Assembly: GCA_028687755.1 (NCBI GenBank) | Contig: JAQTZL010000001.1 | Span: 1-64,000, forward strand | Origin: Candidatus Nanopelagicales bacterium | GTDB taxonomy: Bacteria > Actinomycetota > Actinomycetes > S36-B12 | DNA: 64,000 nt | Direction: 5' to 3' | In this document: in pieces, positions 59,524 through 64,000 of the stretch | How positions within the stretch are numbered: position 1 is the stretch's first letter | Layout: every line of letters begins with the position of its first letter | Program-made: the position numbers and the translations under genes | Notes under the pieces: generated by a model | Database searches by the model: none | What the model saw: only the letters and a program-made list of their open reading frames with translations | Told to the model about the DNA's origin: nothing

Positions 59524-60607
59524 GCAACGCATTCACGTATCGGCTGAACGCGAGTACGACGTAGTGATTGGTCGGGGATTACTCGGCGAACTTCCTGACA
59601 TGCTCGCTGGAGCAACACGGGTTGCGATCATTCATGCGCCGACACTCGTCAAGAGTGCTGAAGCATTGAGTGATGAACTCAAAGATCATAAATTCGAAGT
59701 AACGCTGATTGAAATCCCTGATGCTGAGGATGCAAAGACAGCGGCTGTTCTTGAATTCTGCTGGACGGCTTTGGGTACGCAAGGTTTCACTCGCAATGAT
59801 GCTGTAGTTGGCCTGGGTGGTGGTGCAACTACTGATCTCGCTGGGTTTGTCGCTGCAACGTGGCTTCGCGGAATCAAGGTTATTCAGATTCCGACAACAC
59901 TCCTTGCCATGGTTGATGCTGGTGTCGGTGGGAAAACGGGAATCAACACTGATGCTGGAAAAAATCTTGTTGGCGCATTCTTTAGCCCAAGTGGCGTGTT
60001 GTGCGATCTCAACACCTTGGAATCACTCAACGAAAACGATTTGATCGCTGGAATGGCTGAAGTGGTCAAGGTTGGGCTCACGTCAGATCCTGAAATCTTG
60101 AAGATCATTCAGCGAGATGCCAAGGCAGCAACGCAACCTACGAGTGCGGCGATCGAAGAACTTGTTCGTCGCGCTGTGCAAGTGAAAGCAGACGTAGTCG
60201 GCGGTGATTTCAAAGAAGTGCGTAATGGTGCAGCCCTTGGTCGCGAGGTGCTCAACTACGGTCACACCTTTGGGCATGCGGTGGAAAAGCAAGAGCGCTA
60301 CCGCTGGCGTCATGGCGCTGCAATCAGTGTTGGCCTGTGCTTCGTGGCTGAACTAGCACGTCAAGGTGGACGCCTCATTGATCAAGATGCAGACCTGCAT
60401 TTCGAAATCCTGAACCAGTTGCAATTGCCAACCAGTTACGCCGCTGGGCATTGGAACAGCCTGTACCAAGCCATGACGATGGATAAGAAAACGAGAGGCT
60501 CAGTCATTCGCTTCGTGGTCCTCGAAGGCATCGGAAAACCGGTTGCGTGGGATGGGCCTGATCCGATGTTGCTAGCCGCTGCCTATGACGCGATCGCCCG
60601 GCACTAG
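59516..60607 (+). CDS. aroB: 3-dehydroquinate synthase
   Basis: 363 residues. The NAD-binding VGLGGGATTDLAGFVAATWLRGI, PTTLLAMVDAGVGGKTGINT, GMAEVVKVGL and LNYGHTFGHAVEK (metal His) are diagnostic. It converts DAHP to 3-dehydroquinate. ATG 59516 has GGAGA upstream; the longer frame lies within aroK. Confidence 0.96.
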   Translation: MTEQRIHVSAEREYDVVIGRGLLGELPDMLAGATRVAIIHAPTLVKSAEALSDELKDHKFEVTLIEIPDAEDAKTAAVLEFCWTALGTQGFTRNDAVVGLGGGATTDLAGFVAATWLRGIKVIQIPTTLLAMVDAGVGGKTGINTDAGKNLVGAFFSPSGVLCDLNTLESLNENDLIAGMAEVVKVGLTSDPEILKIIQRDAKAATQPTSAAIEELVRRAVQVKADVVGGDFKEVRNGAALGREVLNYGHTFGHAVEKQERYRWRHGAAISVGLCFVAELARQGGRLIDQDADLHFEILNQLQLPTSYAAGHWNSLYQAMTMDKKTRGSVIRFVVLEGIGKPVAWDGPDPMLLAAAYDAIARH

Positions 60608-60640
60608 ATCACAGAGCACCGCAATTCCTCAGGTTCCCGT

Positions 60641-60646
60641 TACCCT
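60641..60646 (+). promoter_or_regulatory. putative leaderless -10 box for aroQ (TACCCT-N6-ATG)
   Basis: TACCCT ends six bases before ATG 60653, no ribosome binding site. The 45-bp aroB-aroQ gap holds nothing else obvious. Confidence 0.5.
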
Positions 60647-60652
60647 TGCGGC

Positions 60653-61090
60653 ATGAACGCAACGGTGCTGGTCCTCAATGGACCCAATCTCAACCGCCTG
60701 GGAACGCGCGAGCCTGAGATCTATGGCAGCACCACCTTTGCCGAACTCATTGAAATCTGTGAGCGCCATGCTCAGGTCCACAACCTCAAGGCCGATGTAC
60801 GTCAGACCAACTCAGAGGCCGAACTCATTGGCTGGCTCCATCAGGCAGCCGATTCAAAGACCCCTGTGGTGCTCAACCCCGCAGCGTTTACGCATTACAG
60901 CTACGCCCTTCGGGATGCTTGCTCAATGTTGACTGCGACGCTCATTGAGGTTCACATCTCAAACCCTGCCGCTCGTGAGGAATTTCGCCACAATTCGGTG
61001 ATCTCTGGTGTGGCCAACGGAACCATCACTGGGTTTGGCATGGATTCCTACCGAATGGCCATTGAGCAGATCGCTCGCCTGAACGGGTAG
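60653..61090 (+). CDS. aroQ: type II 3-dehydroquinate dehydratase
   Basis: 145 residues, the normal size of the dodecameric type II enzyme. LVLNGPNLNRLGTREPEIYGSTTF holds the catalytic Arg and Tyr; RQTNSEAELIGWLHQA and VLNPAAFTHYSYALRDA hold the Asn and His pockets; IEVHISNPAAREEFR completes the site. It dehydrates 3-dehydroquinate. With aroE, aroC, aroK and aroB here, only aroA and the DAHP synthase are missing from the shikimate pathway in this window. Confidence 0.96.
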   Translation: MNATVLVLNGPNLNRLGTREPEIYGSTTFAELIEICERHAQVHNLKADVRQTNSEAELIGWLHQAADSKTPVVLNPAAFTHYSYALRDACSMLTATLIEVHISNPAAREEFRHNSVISGVANGTITGFGMDSYRMAIEQIARLNG

Positions 61091-61093
61091 ACT
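61088..61093 (+). promoter_or_regulatory. putative -10 box for efp-nusB (TAGACT)
   Basis: TAGACT overlaps the aroQ stop and lies 42 bases before GTG 61136, leaving a leader with a TGGAGAGA ribosome binding site. Confidence 0.35.
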
Positions 61094-61135
61094 CGGGCGT
61101 TCCCATTTTTGATCGTTACATCTGGAGAGATTCAC

Positions 61136-61699
61136 GTGGCAACTTCGAATGACCTTAAGAACGGCCTTGTCCTGAGCATTGATGGACAGTTGTGGACCGT
61201 TATTGAATTCCAGCACGTGAAGCCGGGTAAGGGCGGCGCATTCGTGCGCAGCAAGCTCAAGAATGTGCTCTCGGGCAAGGTTGTTGACCGCACCTTCAAT
61301 GCTGGCGTCAAGGTTGACGTTGAGCAGGTTGATAAGCGCGACATGCAGTACCTCTACCGCGATGGCGATGACTGGGTATTCATGGATGAGAGCAGCTATG
61401 AGCAGTACCCAATCTCGAACGCCGTGGTTGGCGACTCAAGCAAATTCCTCTTGGAAAACCAGAGCGCCACAGTTTCCGTTCATAACGGCACGCCAATCGT
61501 GGTTGACCTTCCACCAAACGTCGAATTGATGATTACCTACACCGAGCCTGGTGTGCAGGGTGATCGTTCAACTGGTGGATCAAAGCCAGCAACGCTTGAA
61601 ACTGGTGCAGTGATTCAAGTTCCGTTGTTCATTGAGAACGACACCAAAATCAAGGTCGACACCCGTGACGGTTCTTACCTTGGTCGCGTGAACGACTAG
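61136..61699 (+). CDS. efp: elongation factor P
   Basis: 187 residues, GTG start. [41 protein letters not shown] includes the tip loop KPGKGGAF whose central residue is Lys. The rest is the three-domain EF-P with the C-terminal [13 protein letters not shown]. It rescues ribosomes at polyproline. Its stop overlaps the nusB GTG by one base. Confidence 0.96.
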   Translation: MATSNDLKNGLVLSIDGQLWTVIEFQHVKPGKGGAFVRSKLKNVLSGKVVDRTFNAGVKVDVEQVDKRDMQYLYRDGDDWVFMDESSYEQYPISNAVVGDSSKFLLENQSATVSVHNGTPIVVDLPPNVELMITYTEPGVQGDRSTGGSKPATLETGAVIQVPLFIENDTKIKVDTRDGSYLGRVND

Positions 61700-62133
61700 T
61701 GGCAGCCCGTAGCAAGGCTCGCAAAAGGGCTTTGGATGTTTTGTACGAAGCTGATTTGCGTGGCACCAGTGCCAAAGAGGTACTCGAAGGGCAGATTGAT
61801 CGCCGTGCTGCTGACAAAGAGCCTGAACTCAATGCGTACGTAACAACCCTGGTAAATGGCGTCACCGAAAACCAGGAACAGATCGACGAGATCCTCGGCA
61901 CCTATTCAATGGGCTGGACTCTTGATCGCATGCCAGCTGTTGATCGCGCTGTCCTGCGGATTGGTGCCTACGAGATTATCTGGGCCAACGACATCCCTGA
62001 CGCTGTTGCCATCAGTGAAGCCGTCGCTTTAGTAACCGATCTTTCAACAGATGAATCGTCTTCATTTGTGAACGGGTTGCTTGGGCGAATCTCTGAGATC
62101 AAGCCTTCGCTTGGAATTCCTTCAGCTAGTTAG
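61699..62133 (+). CDS. nusB: transcription antitermination protein NusB
   Basis: 144 residues, GTG start. ARSKARKRALDVLYEADLRG, VTLVNGVTENQEQIDEIL-like helices, MPAVDRAVLRIGAYEIIW, ISEAVALVTDLSTDESSSFVNGLLGRI are the family blocks. It binds boxA with NusE/S10 for rRNA antitermination. Its stop overlaps the convergent secreted-protein gene by 8 bp; no terminator lies between them. Confidence 0.95.
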   Translation: MAARSKARKRALDVLYEADLRGTSAKEVLEGQIDRRAADKEPELNAYVTTLVNGVTENQEQIDEILGTYSMGWTLDRMPAVDRAVLRIGAYEIIWANDIPDAVAISEAVALVTDLSTDESSSFVNGLLGRISEIKPSLGIPSAS

Positions 62134-62731
62134 AAACTGTGACTGCAGGTGATAAATCAGTGCTGGCGACCGCATTGGTCACTGTGCCTCGCAGTGTGAC
62201 GTTTGTGGCTCCTGTTGTACCGCCGCCAGTTCGAGTGACGATTACTAAACCGTAATAGTTCGTATTGGCTAGGTTTCCAACAGTTTCAACTGTATTCGTT
62301 TTCGAAACGTTTGTTGTGGTTGCCGCCTGAATCACTGATTCAGTGCCACCACATACGGTTCCAACATAAGGAACAGTGCATATCTTTATCTGCAGGTTGC
62401 GACTGTTACTCAGCCTATTCCAGGTCGCGCGCATGGTCCATTTAGCTAGATCAACAGTGCTGCTATTGGTGAGTGTGAAAGGAATGGTTTTCACCACGGG
62501 ATTTGTACCGCTGTAGGTGCCCGTTGATCCAGTGAAGTCAGCCCCAATGGCTCCAAAGCGGATACCCCATTGCGCTGAGACAGCAAGCTGTTGATCGGCT
62601 TGCGCTGATGTTGCCGAATTGCTTGCTGTGGCGGTTTGCACAGCATTGGCTACAGCCAGTGGAATAGATGACAGCATAAGTACTGGTGCTAGAAAGCTTG
62701 CGGCAAGTGCGAAGTTCGGTTTCATGATCAT
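62126..62731 (-). CDS. secreted protein of unknown function in the surface-protein cluster
   Basis: 201 residues. A signal peptide is present (MIMKPNFALAASFLAPVLMLSSIPLAVANA, cleavage probably after ANA). The mature part is beta-rich with many Thr, Ser, Asn and Val; Cys pair in CTVPYVGTVCGG may form a disulfide. Segments such as PFTLTNSSTVDLAKWTMRATW resemble the beta-sandwich of TasA/camelysin-like proteins. It starts 4 bp after the stop of the next secreted gene, so they form one operon. Start is ATG 62731 or 62725. Confidence 0.72.
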   Translation of the reverse strand: MIMKPNFALAASFLAPVLMLSSIPLAVANAVQTATASNSATSAQADQQLAVSAQWGIRFGAIGADFTGSTGTYSGTNPVVKTIPFTLTNSSTVDLAKWTMRATWNRLSNSRNLQIKICTVPYVGTVCGGTESVIQAATTTNVSKTNTVETVGNLANTNYYGLVIVTRTGGGTTGATNVTLRGTVTNAVASTDLSPAVTVSN

Positions 62732-62735
62732 TCAA

Positions 62736-63605
62736 TCAACTTGCTATGGAGGTGGGATTGCGTTGTGTGGTGGTCAACGTGAACTTGAGTGAAGAAGTTT
62801 GATTTTGAATCGTATTTGTTGTTGGAATAGAACCATTTTGGACACTCTGGGTTGGCGCAAGAGGCAAAAAGAATTTGAATCGCAATCTTGCCACGGCTGT
62901 AGAGTTATCAGTCGTCGTGGAATTTGAAGTCAGCGTTGTAAATGGATTTGGTGCAGCACCGTTCAAGTTTGAGGGAGTCGCAATGAGCGACTTTAGGTAG
63001 GTCTGCGCGACAACATTGACAATGTCCGAAGTGTTGTTGCCACATAAACCCGGAGCAGTTCCAACAGATGTCCACCCTGAAGCTACATTGCAATGATCAA
63101 CGGTGAGCTGCAAACCTGGAATGGTTCCAGTTGCGCCGCAGAAAGTCCCATCAACTGTGGTCGCGTTGCATCGGGAAAGTGCAGAGCCTGCACCCGCATT
63201 CGCAAGATCAGATATCTGCATCGTGAGTCCCGTGCCATTGACGGCTCCGCTGAGATACAAATTCACGAAACGATAAACCGTGTCGCCAGGTTTCATGGCT
63301 TTTGCGGTGATGCCGTCGGTGTTCCCCAGACGCCAACTCGTTGTTCCAGACTGTAAAGGGATTGCAGGCGAGGTTACAGTCGCAAGGCCAAGACCATTTG
63401 ATCCTCCAGTGGACTCAGGATTGGGGCTGAGTACGAGCGCCAAGATGCCGCTTTGAGTTTCGAGTGGATTGCCAGAATTATCCGATGTCGCCTGGAGTGA
63501 TGCTAAGACTCCAGTGGTACTTAATGTGAAGCCCCCAATTGCAATCACGGCTGCAAGAAGGAATCGGAAGAGCAGATTCCTCGGTGCCGGGGGTCGCACG
63601 TTCAC
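62736..63605 (-). CDS. TasA/camelysin-like secreted protein
   Basis: 289 residues, GTG start with AGGAGG five bases before. The signal region LLFRFLLAAVIAIGGFTLSTTGVLASLQATSDNSGN-type resembles SipW-type signals of TasA and CalY (hydrophobic helix, then a short A-x-x-x-D/N-G-N stretch and SGILALVL). The mature part is a Thr/Asn/Ser-rich beta sandwich with four Cys (SRCN, TFCG, DHCN, LCGN). The end LKFTLTTTQRNPTSIAS resembles that of the following partial gene. A fibre or surface-coat role is inferred by analogy. Confidence 0.72.
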   Translation of the reverse strand: MNVRPPAPRNLLFRFLLAAVIAIGGFTLSTTGVLASLQATSDNSGNPLETQSGILALVLSPNPESTGGSNGLGLATVTSPAIPLQSGTTSWRLGNTDGITAKAMKPGDTVYRFVNLYLSGAVNGTGLTMQISDLANAGAGSALSRCNATTVDGTFCGATGTIPGLQLTVDHCNVASGWTSVGTAPGLCGNNTSDIVNVVAQTYLKSLIATPSNLNGAAPNPFTTLTSNSTTTDNSTAVARLRFKFFLPLAPTQSVQNGSIPTTNTIQNQTSSLKFTLTTTQRNPTSIAS

Positions 63606-63666
63606 GGTTTCCTCCTATCAGAGGTGGGTGGTCGTAGAGCAATGGTCACTACGACCACCCATGTGG

Positions 63667-64000
63667 TTATGAAGCGGTTGTTGTTTCCGTGCGTTGCTGC
63701 TCAGTAAATGTGAAGGTCAAGTTAGTTGAGAGTCCCTGAATCGAGCCGGGAGGCAGCTCTCCATTCGATGTAGTTTCGGAACTTGTTGGCAACGAGATTT
63801 TGATTCGTGCATATTTCACTGCTCCCGGGGCTATTGCCACAGCTGGCCCAACGACATCCTTGGTACCAAACGACGAAATTGACGTCGATGCAATTGGGTT
63901 CGTCGTAGTTCCGGAGCAGGTGCCCGGTTCTGTGGTGACGGCAGTCCATGCCACGGAACATAGGTCTACAGCGACTGCAAGCCCATTTGCGCTTGTCGTT
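63667..64000 (-). CDS. TasA/camelysin-like secreted protein, C-terminal part (truncated by window end)
   Basis: The frame stays open past 64000, so only about the last 111 residues are visible: ...SANGLAVAVDLC, GTCSGTTTNPIAST, AVAIAPGAVKYARIKISLP and the ending LTFTFTEQQRTETTTAS. That ending matches the previous gene in spacing of LxFTxT..QR..T..AS, so the two are paralogues. Its start and signal peptide lie outside. GTG 63954 and ATG 63961 inside the frame or in another frame are not the true start. Confidence 0.7.
   Translation of the reverse strand, partial: TTSANGLAVAVDLCSVAWTAVTTEPGTCSGTTTNPIASTSISSFGTKDVVGPAVAIAPGAVKYARIKISLPTSSETTSNGELPPGSIQGLSTNLTFTFTEQQRTETTTAS

Overview
The window is a contiguous piece of an actinobacterial chromosome (Actinomycetota, class Actinomycetia). 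Three things point there. Gene order closely follows two Mycobacterium tuberculosis blocks, Rv1691-Rv1713 and Rv2614c-Rv2533c. A phosphatidylinositol-mannoside gene set (pgsA, a patA-like acyltransferase, pimA) is present. The Gly-Cys-Val tRNA cluster and the many GTG starts also fit. Base composition looks only slightly above 50% GC by eye, low for the class, and gene packing is very tight (ATGA/GTGA overlaps, few spacers over 100 bp). This suggests a compact, possibly aquatic lineage; I cannot name a genus.

Layout. 1-445: the 3' end of a 23S rRNA gene, a 5S rRNA gene and a terminator. 536-18911: a long + strand run: an RG/RS/D-repeat TPR protein, an SSB-like protein, a second TPR protein, a HAD phosphatase, small proteins, tlyA, nadK, recN, pyrG, a NUDIX hydrolase, xerD, parA, scpA, scpB, an rluB-type synthase, aroH, tyrA, cmk, a degenerate PlsC-like gene and der. 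18995-27773: a mixed-strand accessory zone with a cysteine-less isochorismatase-fold protein, a hotdog thioesterase, small membrane and lipoprotein genes, a RibD-type reductase, zapE, a TMEM175-like channel, three tRNAs, pabB, pabC and a large secreted Ig-like protein. 27903-45382: tRNA-Val, thrS, HIT hydrolase, the PIM lipid genes, pdxST, yebC, ruvCAB, yajC-secDF, apt and rel, interrupted by an antisense EF-G-like truncated GTPase. 45395-47512 (-): a DUF349 protein and a membrane cyclophilin. 47558-62133: gloB-like, hisS, aspS, rarA, alaS, ruvX, mltG, aroE-C-K-B-Q, efp, nusB. 62126-64000 (-): at least three secreted proteins, two of them TasA/camelysin-like, running off the window end.

Most of the window is core housekeeping: translation, DNA repair and segregation, protein secretion, PLP synthesis, shikimate/tyrosine/folate precursors and envelope lipids. 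The less ordinary parts are: the higher-order repeat of the first protein; three proteins that keep a fold but have lost catalytic residues or domains (PlsC-like, isochorismatase-like, EF-G-like); the surface-protein cluster at the right edge; and a recurring (T/C)ANNNT-N6-start signature in front of genes without a Shine-Dalgarno sequence. That signature implies widespread leaderless transcription and helps fix several start codons. I saw no CRISPR array, insertion sequence, integrase-bounded island or replication origin. No gene-free stretch exceeds 300 bases.
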